Assembly (NCBI RefSeq): GCF_003054175.1
Contig: NZ_QBKN01000032.1
Span: 1-47,840, forward strand
Origin: Allosediminivita pacifica
GTDB taxonomy: Bacteria > Pseudomonadota > Alphaproteobacteria > Rhodobacterales > Rhodobacteraceae
DNA: 47,840 nt
Direction: 5' to 3'
The position numbers were made by a program, and so were the translations under genes. Shown here piece after piece: positions 16,262-24,961 of this stretch. The notes beneath the pieces were generated by a model. That model was not told where the DNA came from. It did no database searches and saw only the letters and a program-made list of their open reading frames with translations. How positions within the stretch are numbered: the first letter of the stretch is position 1; every line of letters begins with the position of its first letter.

Positions 16262-16289
16262 CAGCGCCTGGCCGTGTTGTGCCCTTCAG

Positions 16290-16317
16290 CCTCTTGCGGT
16301 TAGACTACCGCAAGAGG
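16290..16317. terminator. 11-bp hairpin between tolC and the PopZ-like gene
   Basis: A perfect 11-bp stem (CCTCTTGCGGT with its complement) has the loop TAGACT. It lies after the tolC stop and 18 nt before the next start. The loop also resembles a -10 hexamer with TTGTGC 18 nt upstream, so the element could be a terminator, an attenuator or a promoter for the next gene. Confidence 0.45.
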
Positions 16318-16335
16318 CGAGAGCGGTGATAAAAA

Positions 16336-17136
16336 ATGTCTGACCCGGTGACGAAGGTGGGGATCGAGGATGTGCTGTCCTCCATCCGCAGATTGCTGAC
16401 GCAGGATGCGCGGTTTGCCCCCGACGGCGAATTCGCGACGCGCAAGAAGAATGACGGATCGCTCGAGAGGCTGATCTTGGGCCCGTCGTATCGCGTGCCG
16501 GAGGAAACGCTCGAAGCCGAGCAGAAGACCGGCGGTCCCGTGGGCATGCTCGACAGCGTGGTCGAGAACGAGGTGGGCCGTGTCATCGGTGAGATGGCCG
16601 ACGCCCCCGACGAGGCGGACGCGCCCGCAGTGGACATTCCCGAAGCGCCGATGGTCCATGTCTCCGAAGAGCTTCCCGGCAACGAGGGCTTTGCCAGCAA
16701 GGTTGCGGCGCTGGAAAGCGTGCTCAGCCGTCAGACCCCGCGCGAAGGCTGGCGCGACGATCTTCCCGAGAACGAGGCCGAGAATGCCGGCTTCGTGACC
16801 GAGGGAGGCGACGCGCTTTGGGCGCGGCCCGAGGCGATCCCGCAGGAACAAGCCGGGGCAGGGGTGCCGGAGGCACATGCACCGCAGCCGGCGGGGCCCT
16901 ACACGCCGCCTCCGGAGGCGCTCGTCGCCAGCCCCGAGCGCGATGAGGCAGCCGCCACGCAGAGCGCGGCAATTGCCACGCCGGAGTTGCCGGATGCCGA
17001 GGCGCTGCGCCCGCTCGTGGAGCAGGTGCTGCGGGAGGAGCTGCAGGGGGAGCTGGGTGAGCGCATCACCCGGAACGTGCGCAAGCTCGTGCGCCGCGAG
17101 ATCCGCCGTGTGCTGCTGAGCGGCGAATATCACTGA
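16336..17136 (+). CDS. PopZ-like (DUF2497) polar organizing protein
   Basis: A 266-aa acidic protein. The N-terminal motif VGIEDVLSSIRRLLTQD (residues 8-24) and the C-terminal helix block LRPLVEQVLREELQGELG followed by an Arg-rich tail are the two conserved ends of DUF2497/PopZ proteins; the middle is a long Pro/Ala/Glu-rich linker expected to be disordered. In Caulobacter PopZ forms polar condensates that anchor the centromere. In many relatives valS follows; here a terminator and a convergent gene follow instead. Confidence 0.78.
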   Translation: MSDPVTKVGIEDVLSSIRRLLTQDARFAPDGEFATRKKNDGSLERLILGPSYRVPEETLEAEQKTGGPVGMLDSVVENEVGRVIGEMADAPDEADAPAVDIPEAPMVHVSEELPGNEGFASKVAALESVLSRQTPREGWRDDLPENEAENAGFVTEGGDALWARPEAIPQEQAGAGVPEAHAPQPAGPYTPPPEALVASPERDEAAATQSAAIATPELPDAEALRPLVEQVLREELQGELGERITRNVRKLVRREIRRVLLSGEYH

Positions 17137-17159
17137 GCCGATCGTGACGACCGGCCAAG

Positions 17160-17197
17160 AAAAAATGCGCCCCTGATCGGGGCGCATTTTTTGTTTT
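17160..17197. terminator. bidirectional intrinsic terminator
   Basis: A perfect stem (AAAAATGCGCCCC with its complement) with loop TGATC (17171-17180 region) carries an A-run on the left and a T-run on the right, so it can stop transcription from both the PopZ-like gene and the convergent DUF6280 gene. Confidence 0.9.
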
Positions 17198-17215
17198 TGG
17201 CCAAGCCACCCGGGA

Positions 17216-17536
17216 TCAGGCGGCTTCGGCCTGCTGTGCTGCGTTGCGACGCTCGCTTTCCTCACGCGAGAGTGCGACCGAGGTGCGGACACCCTTGGAG
17301 ACGAACTCCATCAGGCCACTCACCACGCGCTCGGTGGGGTCGATGCCGGCGCAGGACAACACTTCACGCCCGTCGCGCGACCGCGCCCAACGGGCGATCT
17401 GCTCGGGGCCATTGCCATATTTCTTGTCGTCGGCGATCGCATCGTCCAGGGCAGCCAGGACAACCGCAGCAAAAAGCTTGCGCGCACGATTGCCTTGCTC
17501 CGCATTGAATGCGGTGCCGTCAACAGAATCCTTCAT
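17216..17536 (-). CDS. DUF6280-type small conserved protein
   Basis: A 106-aa soluble protein without signal peptide or membrane segment. Its sequence ([21 protein letters not shown], then [12 protein letters not shown] at the end) matches my memory of a very conserved Rhodobacterales protein family, DUF6280. The start is taken at the Met of [10 protein letters not shown]; a frame 26 codons longer overlaps an AT-rich promoter-like region. It is divergent from efp and shares a 216-nt gap with it. The function is unknown. Confidence 0.75.
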   Translation of the reverse strand: MKDSVDGTAFNAEQGNRARKLFAAVVLAALDDAIADDKKYGNGPEQIARWARSRDGREVLSCAGIDPTERVVSGLMEFVSKGVRTSVALSREESERRNAAQQAEAA

Positions 17537-17752
17537 AATTCGACCTATCGTTATTGCTCTTGTCTTTTCCGGCGTACGGCGCGTTATGGAGCATTCGCCC
17601 CGATTCTGATACACCGAAAGTGCAAGACACCATTGCGTTCATTGCATAGCTTTCGCGCGAAGCTGCAGAGATGCGGTCGACTTGTCAGTCGGATGCTTGC
17701 CAGATATAGGGGCGCTCAACATGCCATCAACCTTTCGCCACGGTTAAGCCAA

Positions 17753-18316
17753 ATGCCCAAGATCAACGGAAACGAAATCCGACCCGGCAACGTTCTCGAA
17801 CACAGCGGCGGTCTTTGGGCTGCTGTGAAGGTCGATCACGTGAAGCCGGGCAAGGGCGGGGCCTTCGCTCAGGTCGAACTGCGCAACTTGCGTAACGGTT
17901 CCAAGTTGAACGAACGTTTCCGCAGTGCCGACAAGGTTGAGCGCGTCCGGCTCGAGCAGAAGGACATGCAATTCCTCTACGAGACGGACGGAATGCTTGT
18001 TTTCATGGACACAGAGACCTTCGAGCAGGTCGAACTGCCGGCCGAGATCCTTGGCGAACGCCGCCCCTTCCTGCAGGACGGCATGACGATCGTCGTGGAA
18101 TTCTACGAAGCCGAGGCGCTCAACGCGACGCTGCCGCAGAAGGTGACCTGCACCGTGGCCGAGACCGAGCCGGTCGTGAAGGGGCAGACGGCGGCCAACA
18201 GCTTCAAGCCGGCAGTGCTCGACAACGGCGTGCGCATCACCGTGCCGCCTTTCGTCGGACAGGATGAGGCCATCGTCGTAAATACCGAAACCATGGAATA
18301 CGCCGAGCGCGCCTGA
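17753..18316 (+). CDS. efp: translation elongation factor P
   Basis: A 187-aa EF-P of normal length, with three beta-barrel domains. The factor rescues ribosomes stalled at polyproline. The loop KPGKGGAF places Lys34 at the position that EpmA/EpmB beta-lysylates in E. coli; the modifying enzymes are not in this window. The C-terminal domain contains the EF-P signature region [14 protein letters not shown]. The start is the ATG at 17753; the open frame extends upstream only through non-coding-like DNA. Confidence 0.97.
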   Translation: MPKINGNEIRPGNVLEHSGGLWAAVKVDHVKPGKGGAFAQVELRNLRNGSKLNERFRSADKVERVRLEQKDMQFLYETDGMLVFMDTETFEQVELPAEILGERRPFLQDGMTIVVEFYEAEALNATLPQKVTCTVAETEPVVKGQTAANSFKPAVLDNGVRITVPPFVGQDEAIVVNTETMEYAERA

Positions 18317-18372
18317 CCTCGTGAAACCGGGGCAGGGACGCGCGTCGCCCGCTCCGACAGGTAGAATTGACA

Positions 18373-18405
18373 GGGGCGCCCGCCTGATCGCGGGAGCCCC
18401 TTTTT
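18373..18405 (+). terminator. efp intrinsic terminator
   Basis: An 11-bp stem with one mismatch (GGGGCGCCCGC against GCGGGAGCCCC), loop CTGATC, followed by TTTTT, ends the efp transcript. Confidence 0.88.
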
Positions 18406-18436
18406 ACTTGCTGGTAGCTTTCTAGAGCTTTCCGGC

Positions 18437-19255
18437 TCAGGCGCCGACCGAATCGAGCAGGCGCTCGACCATGCCGCGGTAGCTCTCGCCGAAAAGCCGC
18501 AGGTGCGTCAGCGCGGGCCAGAGCTGGTAGACCGCCGTGCGCTCGGAGCGTTCCGGCTCTTCACTGCCGTAACCGTCCCAGAAGGCGGCGTCGGGCGTGC
18601 CGAAGAGTTCCAGCATGGCAAGATCGACCTCGGCGTGGCCGTGGTAGCAGGCGGGGTCAATCAGCCAGGCCTCCTTGCCCGAGAACAGCGCGTTGCCCGA
18701 CCACATGTCGCCGTGCAGCAGCGCGGCCTGCGGTTTCTCGGGCAGGCGGTCGCCCAGCGTGCGGGCGAGCGTATAGACCCGGGCGGCCAGGTCGCGCGGG
18801 ATGCCCTCGGTCATGGGCATGAGCCGGTTCTCGGCCCAGAAGCTGGGCCAGTCTTCCTGCGCGCCGTTGAGCATGGGGACGCTGCCGAGCGAGTAGTCCT
18901 CGATCCAGCCGTATTCGCCGCTTTCGACGTTGTGCAGGATGCGCAGGCCCTTGCCGAGTGCCTTCCAGCCCGCCGGCGAGGCGCCGGTTTCTTCGAGCCA
19001 GTCGAGGCAGAGCAGGCGGCCCCCCTGGTGGAGAACGGTCGGCACCGGTGCGCCGGCGACAGACATGGCCTGCAGCATGCGCGCCTCGGTGCCCACGTAG
19101 GGTCCGCGCTTGACGGCCAGTTCCTGGCCGTCCTCGAGCCGGACGTGCAGCACCTCCGAGATGTCGCCTCCTTGAACCGGCTTCGTTTCGGCCACTTCTG
19201 ACCCGAAGACGGCCGCGACCTCGGCGTACCAGCTTTCCTGAAGTTCGGTGGTCAT
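18437..19255 (-). CDS. fructosamine kinase family protein
   Basis: A 272-aa kinase of the fructosamine-3-kinase/aminoglycoside phosphotransferase fold. Catalytic loop LLHGDMWSGNALF and the metal-binding WLIDPACYHGHAEVDLAML are intact, near residues 185-225. Such enzymes phosphorylate ketosamine adducts on sugars or glycated proteins and start deglycation. The ATG overlaps the ygfZ stop (ATGA, 19252-19255), so it is translated after ygfZ. Confidence 0.88.
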   Translation of the reverse strand: MTTELQESWYAEVAAVFGSEVAETKPVQGGDISEVLHVRLEDGQELAVKRGPYVGTEARMLQAMSVAGAPVPTVLHQGGRLLCLDWLEETGASPAGWKALGKGLRILHNVESGEYGWIEDYSLGSVPMLNGAQEDWPSFWAENRLMPMTEGIPRDLAARVYTLARTLGDRLPEKPQAALLHGDMWSGNALFSGKEAWLIDPACYHGHAEVDLAMLELFGTPDAAFWDGYGSEEPERSERTAVYQLWPALTHLRLFGESYRGMVERLLDSVGA

Positions 19256-19989
19256 GGGCGATAATCCACGCGGGCCTCGCCGGCGCGCATGTCCTCTCCT
19301 GCGCGGTCGAAGCGCAGGTATGCGATGCCTGCGCCCTCCGCCTGGGTAAACAGTTTGCCCGCGGCCTTGCCGCCGGCGTCGATTTCGGTGCCGACCGGCG
19401 CGCTGCCTTCCACGTCGACACGGGTCAGGCCCTTGCGCAGTTCCGTCTTGTGCTTCATCCGGGCGGTCACTTCCTGACCAACATAACACCCCTTTCGAAA
19501 ATCCACACCCGAGAGACGTTCGAATCCCGCTTCGAGAATGAAGCTGTCGGGCGTGAGCTCGATGCCGGCCTCGGGAATGCAGGCGGCGACGCGCAGCGCG
19601 TCCCAGTCCGCGTCCTCGGCCGCTTGACCGTCGTAGCCACGCCAGCCCATGCGCGGGTCGCGCGGATCGGTGAAGGCACCCTCGGGGGGCACGCCCGTGC
19701 CCCGGCTGACGGTAATGTCGGTCTCGGTGATCTCGACCTTGGAGCGGAGCTTGTACATCATCAGCGCCTTTTTCAGGTCGGCAACCTGGGCGCTGGACAC
19801 GTCGAGAAGGATGTCCTCTCCGCTGGGCACCAGAAAGAAATCGGCACGGTACTTGCCTTGCGGGGTGAGCAGGGCGGCATAGACCATGCCATCCTTCAGC
19901 CGGTCCACGTCGTTGGTGACAAGTCCCTGCAGGAATGGTCCTGCTTCCGGGCCACTGACCCGCAGGATGGTGCGTTCAGTTTCCGACAT
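19252..19989 (-). CDS. ygfZ: YgfZ/GcvT-type folate-binding Fe-S maturation protein
   Basis: A 245-aa protein of the YgfZ family, shorter than GcvT. The family signature KGCYVGQE, whose Cys is essential in YgfZ, lies near residue 165. YgfZ helps Fe-S cluster enzymes by a tetrahydrofolate-dependent reaction. The start at 19989 has AGGAGAGGAC just before it; a Met 10 codons upstream lacks a site. A divergent glycosyltransferase begins about 70 nt away. Confidence 0.9.
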   Translation of the reverse strand: MSETERTILRVSGPEAGPFLQGLVTNDVDRLKDGMVYAALLTPQGKYRADFFLVPSGEDILLDVSSAQVADLKKALMMYKLRSKVEITETDITVSRGTGVPPEGAFTDPRDPRMGWRGYDGQAAEDADWDALRVAACIPEAGIELTPDSFILEAGFERLSGVDFRKGCYVGQEVTARMKHKTELRKGLTRVDVEGSAPVGTEIDAGGKAAGKLFTQAEGAGIAYLRFDRAGEDMRAGEARVDYRP

Positions 19990-20057
19990 GTCCTCTCCTC
20001 TTTCCGGGTTTTGTGACATATAGGGGCGTCGGAGACCAGCTTACAGGCCATCACTTG

Positions 20058-20744
20058 CCCCGAACGCGCGCCCCGATTTCCGTCATCATTCCAACTCTCA
20101 ACGCGGAGACCGTGCTTCCCGTTGCGCTGAACGCCCTCTTCGAGGGGCTTTCGGCGGGACTGATTCGCTCGCTGGTCGTCAGCGACGGCGGATCACGCGA
20201 CCGCACGCTTGATATTGCGGAGGAAGCGGGGGCCCGGATCGTGACGGGGGCGCCCTCACGCGGTGGCCAGTTGTGCCGGGGCGTGGCCGCCGCGGCCGAC
20301 GCCGAATGGCTGCTGGTGTTGCACGCCGATACCGTGTTGCCGCCGCGCTGGTCGGACGAGGTCGACGGCGTACTCGATGCGCCCGGCGCCTGGTACTGGC
20401 GCCTGCGCTTCGATGCCGATGGCATGGCGCCGCGCGCGGTCGCCGGCTGGGCCAACCTGCGGTCGCGGCTGTTCAACCTGCCGTATGGCGACCAGGGTCT
20501 GCTGATCGATCGCGCAACCTACGAAGCCGCCGGCGGCTATCCCGACATCCCGCTGATGGAGGACGTGGCGCTGGCCCGCAGGCTCGGCCGCAGCCTGCGG
20601 CCCCTGCAGGGCGTGGCGACCACGAGCGCCGAGAAATACCGCAGGCAGGGGTGGCTGCGACGGGGCGGGCGCAATCTCTCGACGCTGACGGGCTACCTTG
20701 CCGGGCGCGATCCGGAAAGACTGGCGGCCCGCTACCGGCGCTAG
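20058..20744 (+). CDS. GT2 glycosyltransferase (TIGR04283-type)
   Basis: A 228-aa family 2 glycosyltransferase. ISVIIPTLNAE opens the domain, VVSDGGSRDRT binds the nucleotide, and LLVLHADTVLP holds the metal-binding Asp. No membrane segment is seen. Start choice is uncertain: TTG at 20058 gives the normal N-terminus, GTG at 20013 adds 15 residues but overlaps a likely promoter (TGTGACATATAGG) of the divergent pair. Its stop overlaps that of the convergent ABC exporter in CTAG (20741-20744). The acceptor sugar is unknown. Confidence 0.82.
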   Translation, partial: PRTRAPISVIIPTLNAETVLPVALNALFEGLSAGLIRSLVVSDGGSRDRTLDIAEEAGARIVTGAPSRGGQLCRGVAAAADAEWLLVLHADTVLPPRWSDEVDGVLDAPGAWYWRLRFDADGMAPRAVAGWANLRSRLFNLPYGDQGLLIDRATYEAAGGYPDIPLMEDVALARRLGRSLRPLQGVATTSAEKYRRQGWLRRGGRNLSTLTGYLAGRDPERLAARYRR

Positions 20745-22501
20745 TCCTCGGGGCTGTCCTGAAGCTGAAGCCGCTGCAGGTCGGCATAGGCGCCGCCGCG
20801 GGCGACCAGATCGGAATGGGTGCCCTGTTCCACCACCTGCCCGTTGTTGAGCACGATGATGTTGTCGGCGTTGCGCACGGTGGACAGGCGGTGCGCGATC
20901 ACCAACGTCGTGCGGCCCACGCTGAGCCGTTCCAGTGCCGCCTGCACGATGGCCTCGGAATGCGTGTCGAGCGCACTTGTAGCCTCGTCCAGAAGCAGGA
21001 TCGGAGTATCGCGAAGGATCGCGCGGGCAATGGCCACACGCTGTCGCTGACCGCCGGAAAGGCTGCTGCCGCGGGGGCCGACGGGCGAATCCAGGCCCTT
21101 TTCGAGCCGCGGCAGGAAATCGGTCACATGCGCCGCATCGAGCGCGGTTTGGAGCCGTTCCTCCGAGACGTCCTCGGAGCCCAGCAGGATGTTCTCGCGC
21201 AGGGTTTCGTCGAAGAGCAGCGCATCCTGGCTCACCACGGAGATCATGCCGCGCAGGTCGGCAAGGCGCATGTCGCCGACGCGGCAGCCGCCGATCATGA
21301 CCTCGCCGCTGTCGGGGTCCACGAGCCGTGTCAGCAGGTTGAAGACCGTTGACTTGCCTGCGCCCGACGCACCGACAAGGGCGGTGGTCTTGCCAGCCGG
21401 GGCCTCGAGGCTCAGCCCCTGCAGGACCGGCATCCCGCCGTAGTTGAGCCGCACGTCGCGCAGGGCGATGTCCGGCACGCCCTCGGGCGCCTTGACCGGG
21501 TGGTCGGGGTCGCGCAGGGCAGGGCGGGTTTCGAGGATCTCGCGGATGCGCTCGATGCTGGCGGCGGCCACCTGCCAGACGCCCGACACGTTGCCAAGCC
21601 GGCGCAGCGGCTCGAAGGCGAGGCCGACGGCAGTGAAGAAGGACATGAAGTCGCCCACGGTCTTCTCGCCCGAGATGATCTCGCCGCCGCCGAGCCAGAG
21701 CACGGCAAGAAAGCCCACCCCCGACATGATGTCGATCAGCGCCGGAAGCGAGGCCGTGCCCGCGGTCGAGAGCGTCTCCATCCGCACACGTTCGTCCGTC
21801 AGGGCCTGGTAGCGGTCGCTCTGGTAGCGTTCCAGCCGGTTCAGCTTGACCGGGATCACGCCGAGGAAGGCCTCGTTCAGCCGGTCGGAAAGCCCTGCCG
21901 CGATATCGCGCGTGCGCCGGGCGTTGCCGCGCACGAAGCGGTGCAACACCGCTGCAGGCAGGATCAGGAGCGGCACGCCGACAAGCGCGATCAGCGTCCA
22001 GAGCGCATCGATCGACATGGCGACCCCGAAGAGTGAAACGAGCGCGATCACGTCGCGCCCGGCCCCGGTAATGATGGCGTTCCAGACCTTCTGGATCGCG
22101 CCCACGTCGCCTTCGACCCGCTGGATCAGGTGGCCGGGTCCGTGAACCTGGTGATAGGACACGTCCAGCGTCAGCAGATGGCTCAGCATGTCGTTGCGGA
22201 TGTGGGCCAGGCTGAGCTGCGAGAGCCGCGTCAGCAGCACCTTCTGGATGACGCTCGCCACGCCGCGTGCGCTGAAGATGGCCAGCACCGCGAGTCCGAC
22301 CCAGATCAGCGCCGAGGCATTGCCGCCGACAAGCACCTGGTCGAACATCGGCTTCATGATCCAGCTCAGCATGCCGAACATGCCGCCCTCGATCGACATG
22401 AAGACCATGGCCACGGCCATGATCTTCCAGTGGCGGATCAGGTAGTTCCGCCACAGCCAGAGGAACAGGTCGCGGGGTGGGCGGCTCGTCTCGTCAGTCA
22501 A
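20741..22501 (-). CDS. MsbA-like ABC exporter (membrane and ATPase fused)
   Basis: A 586-aa half-transporter. Six membrane segments (residues about 20-310) precede a nucleotide-binding domain with Walker A GASGAGKST, signature LSGGQRQR, Walker B ILLLDEATSALD and a switch His in IAHRLSTV. Length and order match lipid A/lipid exporters of the MsbA group. It starts with TTG, which lies inside the end of the upstream phosphatase gene (8-nt overlap), so the two are coupled. Substrate could be a lipid or glycolipid; the convergent glycosyltransferase is suggestive only. Confidence 0.88.
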   Translation of the reverse strand: MTDETSRPPRDLFLWLWRNYLIRHWKIMAVAMVFMSIEGGMFGMLSWIMKPMFDQVLVGGNASALIWVGLAVLAIFSARGVASVIQKVLLTRLSQLSLAHIRNDMLSHLLTLDVSYHQVHGPGHLIQRVEGDVGAIQKVWNAIITGAGRDVIALVSLFGVAMSIDALWTLIALVGVPLLILPAAVLHRFVRGNARRTRDIAAGLSDRLNEAFLGVIPVKLNRLERYQSDRYQALTDERVRMETLSTAGTASLPALIDIMSGVGFLAVLWLGGGEIISGEKTVGDFMSFFTAVGLAFEPLRRLGNVSGVWQVAAASIERIREILETRPALRDPDHPVKAPEGVPDIALRDVRLNYGGMPVLQGLSLEAPAGKTTALVGASGAGKSTVFNLLTRLVDPDSGEVMIGGCRVGDMRLADLRGMISVVSQDALLFDETLRENILLGSEDVSEERLQTALDAAHVTDFLPRLEKGLDSPVGPRGSSLSGGQRQRVAIARAILRDTPILLLDEATSALDTHSEAIVQAALERLSVGRTTLVIAHRLSTVRNADNIIVLNNGQVVEQGTHSDLVARGGAYADLQRLQLQDSPED

Positions 22502-23207
22502 GCTTCAGCTCTTTCGCGATCTCAGCGGGTGTGCGGCGCTCCACGAAACCCGCCTGAATGGGATTGGCACGGTATTCCCGGCGGATCCAGTCCTCGAACC
22601 CGATCTCGCCGTACGCCAGCCGCGCCTCGTAGATGTCGAGGATGTAGTCCTGGACCCCGGTCTTGGTATTCTTGAGGTGGATGTACTTGAGGCCGAGCTG
22701 CTTGCGGGCGACCTGCACCGGCAGGTCCTCGAAGATCATGAGGTACATCGCCGCGACGAAGCCGGCCCGGTCCGCGCCCGACTTGCAATGGAAGACCAAC
22801 GGCTTCTCGGCGGCGCGCAGCGCGTCAAGCACGCCCAGGAGACGGGACCGCGGGGCCGCCTTGCGCGCCCAGAGCTTCGCGTTGACCAGCTTAAGCCCCA
22901 GCTTGCGGCAGCTCTCTTCCTCGAAGAGATAGTGCGCGCGCTTGTCCTCCCCGCGCAGGTTCACCACCGTGCGGATGCCCATGGCGGCGTACTTCTCGAA
23001 CCGTGCGTGGGTGGGCTGGTTCGACCGCCAGACACCCGGTGCCACCTGCCAGAAATTGGTCCAGAAGGTCCGCAGGAAGGCGTGGTCGAACACGTGGTAG
23101 TGGAAGCGCGACCAGCGGCGCGCGGACGGATCCGTGATGTCGGTCCCGAAGGAGCGGCGGACGCGCCGCTCGGCCTTGTCGAGCCGCGACCAGAGTTTCG
23201 GCAGCAT
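22494..23207 (-). CDS. tyrosine/dual-specificity phosphatase-like protein
   Basis: A 237-aa protein with the catalytic P-loop HCKSGADRAG (Cys141, Arg147) of cysteine-based phosphatases and a conserved early VVNLRGEDK. No membrane segment or signal peptide. The start at MLPKLWSRL is chosen because the upstream 52 codons overlap the promoter region of the divergent aminotransferase. It overlaps the start of the MsbA-like exporter by 8 nt. This pairing suggests a role in the same envelope process, perhaps dephosphorylating a lipid or regulator; this is inference. Confidence 0.82.
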   Translation of the reverse strand: MLPKLWSRLDKAERRVRRSFGTDITDPSARRWSRFHYHVFDHAFLRTFWTNFWQVAPGVWRSNQPTHARFEKYAAMGIRTVVNLRGEDKRAHYLFEEESCRKLGLKLVNAKLWARKAAPRSRLLGVLDALRAAEKPLVFHCKSGADRAGFVAAMYLMIFEDLPVQVARKQLGLKYIHLKNTKTGVQDYILDIYEARLAYGEIGFEDWIRREYRANPIQAGFVERRTPAEIAKELKLD

Positions 23208-23340
23208 GGCACGCTTCCTGTTGTCTCGAGCGGGCGGTCTATCCGGATGGGCCAAGGCTGGCAAGCGCGCCATTGACGGAGCGGGCTTCAGGCGTATTAC
23301 GGGCAGGCCGCCATCTCGCGGCGCTGCGAAGGAGAACGAG

Positions 23341-24582
23341 ATGTCGCTGGCCCATGGACGCACCTACCTTGCCATTCCCGGCCCCTCGGTGATTCCCGAC
23401 GCGGTGCTGCAGGCGATGCACCGTGCGGCGCCCAACATCTACGAGGGCGCGCTGCCCGATCTGGTCGACGGGATGATCCCCGAACTCAAGGCCGTGGCCC
23501 GCACCAATGGCAAGGTCGCGATCTACATCGCCAACGGCCACGGCGCCTGGGAAGCGGCGCTGTCGAACACCGTCGCGCCGGGCGACAAGGTGCTGGTCTG
23601 CGCCAACGGCCGCTTCGGTCACGGCTGGGCCGAGATGGCCGACTGCCTCGGGATCGAGACCGAGGTCATGGATTTCGGCCGCCAGTCGCCCGTCGATCCC
23701 GACCGCGTGGCCGAGCGCCTGCGCGCCGACACCGCCCACGAGATCAAGGCCGTATTGGTCGTGCACGTCGACACCTCCAGCTCCGTCCGGAGCGAGATCG
23801 CGCCTGTCCGGGCGGCGCTCGACGATGCCGGCCACCCGGCGCTGCTTATGGTCGATTGCATCGCCTCGCTCGGCTGCGACCGTTTCGAGATGGACGCCTG
23901 GGGCGCCGACCTCATGGTGACGGGCTCGCAGAAGGGGCTGATGGTGCCGCCGGGCCTGTCCTTCGTCTTCTTCAACGACCGCGCCGCCGAGGCCCGCGCC
24001 CGCCTGCCGCGCGTCAGCCGCTACTGGGACTGGTCCCCACGCTCGGACCCGGAAGCCTTCTACCAGTACTTCGGCGGCACCGCGCCGACGCATCACCTCT
24101 ATGGCCTGCGCGCCTCGCTCGACCTGATCGGGGGAGAGGGGCTGGAGGCGATCTGGCGCCGGCACGCGACGTTGGCCCGCGCGATCTGGGCCGCGGCCGA
24201 GCGCTGGGGCGAGGACGGGCCGATGCGGCTCAATATCGCCGATCCGGCGCAGCGCAGCCACGCGGTGACGGCCCTGCGTCTCGGTGCGCCGCTGGGATCG
24301 AAACTGCGGGAATGGACCGACCGGCAGACGGGCGTGGTGCTGGGCATCGGCCTCGGCATGTCCGAGCCCGACGACCCAAAGGGCACCGGCTTTTTCCGCT
24401 TCGGCCACATGGGCCACGTCAACGCGCACATGGTGCTGGGCCTGCTGGGCACGGTCGAGGCGGGGCTCAAGGCGCTGTCGATCCCCCACGCCCCGGGCGG
24501 CGTCGCCGCGGCGGCCGAGGTCGTGGCCGAGGCGAGCATGGCCGCCGAGCAGCCGGACTGGCAGGACACCGCCGCCGAGTGA
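23341..24582 (+). CDS. class V aminotransferase (alanine/serine-glyoxylate type)
   Basis: A 413-aa PLP enzyme of the AGXT/serine-glyoxylate aminotransferase group. The PLP lysine lies in TGSQKGLMVPPG near residue 200, and the Asp binding the pyridine N lies in LMVDCIASLGC. IANGHGAWEAAL near residue 65 is the phosphate-cup segment. AAGGAGAA precedes the ATG. The C-terminal tail of about 35 residues is Ala/Glu-rich and likely disordered. Donor and acceptor cannot be fixed; glyoxylate or pyruvate are the usual acceptors. It ends 4 nt from a convergent small membrane-protein gene. Confidence 0.88.
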   Translation: MSLAHGRTYLAIPGPSVIPDAVLQAMHRAAPNIYEGALPDLVDGMIPELKAVARTNGKVAIYIANGHGAWEAALSNTVAPGDKVLVCANGRFGHGWAEMADCLGIETEVMDFGRQSPVDPDRVAERLRADTAHEIKAVLVVHVDTSSSVRSEIAPVRAALDDAGHPALLMVDCIASLGCDRFEMDAWGADLMVTGSQKGLMVPPGLSFVFFNDRAAEARARLPRVSRYWDWSPRSDPEAFYQYFGGTAPTHHLYGLRASLDLIGGEGLEAIWRRHATLARAIWAAAERWGEDGPMRLNIADPAQRSHAVTALRLGAPLGSKLREWTDRQTGVVLGIGLGMSEPDDPKGTGFFRFGHMGHVNAHMVLGLLGTVEAGLKALSIPHAPGGVAAAAEVVAEASMAAEQPDWQDTAAE

Positions 24583-24586
24583 GCGC

Positions 24587-24832
24587 CTAGCCGCGCGGGG
24601 TCTCGGTCCGATCCGGCCGGCCCTTGCCGCGGCGGATGACCTCGCGCTGCCGCCGCGCGCGGATCGGCCCGAGACGCGTGATCGCGTGGTTCAGCACCAC
24701 GGCCAGCAGCAGGACGGGAAAGAAACCCCATGTTGCCCAGATCAGCGCGAAGACCCAGAGCAGGTTGACAAAGATCAGGACAAGGCAGGCGCGGGTATAG
24801 TCCTCCACGCGTCCCGGGAACTGGCTGTTCAT
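24587..24832 (-). CDS. small two-helix membrane protein
   Basis: An 81-aa protein with a hydrophobic hairpin (about residues 12-50, ACLVLIFVNLLWVFALIWAT and then FFPVLLLAVVLNH) and a very basic C-terminus. AGGATCAT lies 5 nt before the ATG at 24832. It is typical of conserved Rhodobacteraceae small membrane proteins of unknown role. Confidence 0.6.
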   Translation of the reverse strand: MNSQFPGRVEDYTRACLVLIFVNLLWVFALIWATWGFFPVLLLAVVLNHAITRLGPIRARRQREVIRRGKGRPDRTETPRG

Positions 24833-24961
24833 CGGAATGATCCTCCGACAGGTCTCTATACGAGGTCCTAACGACGCGGCGGGCAGAAAGGCTGCACCGC
24901 GCGGCAAATCAAATGTGCCCCGCCCCCGCGATTGCCGCAAGACGGGGCAGCAGTGCCCTTC

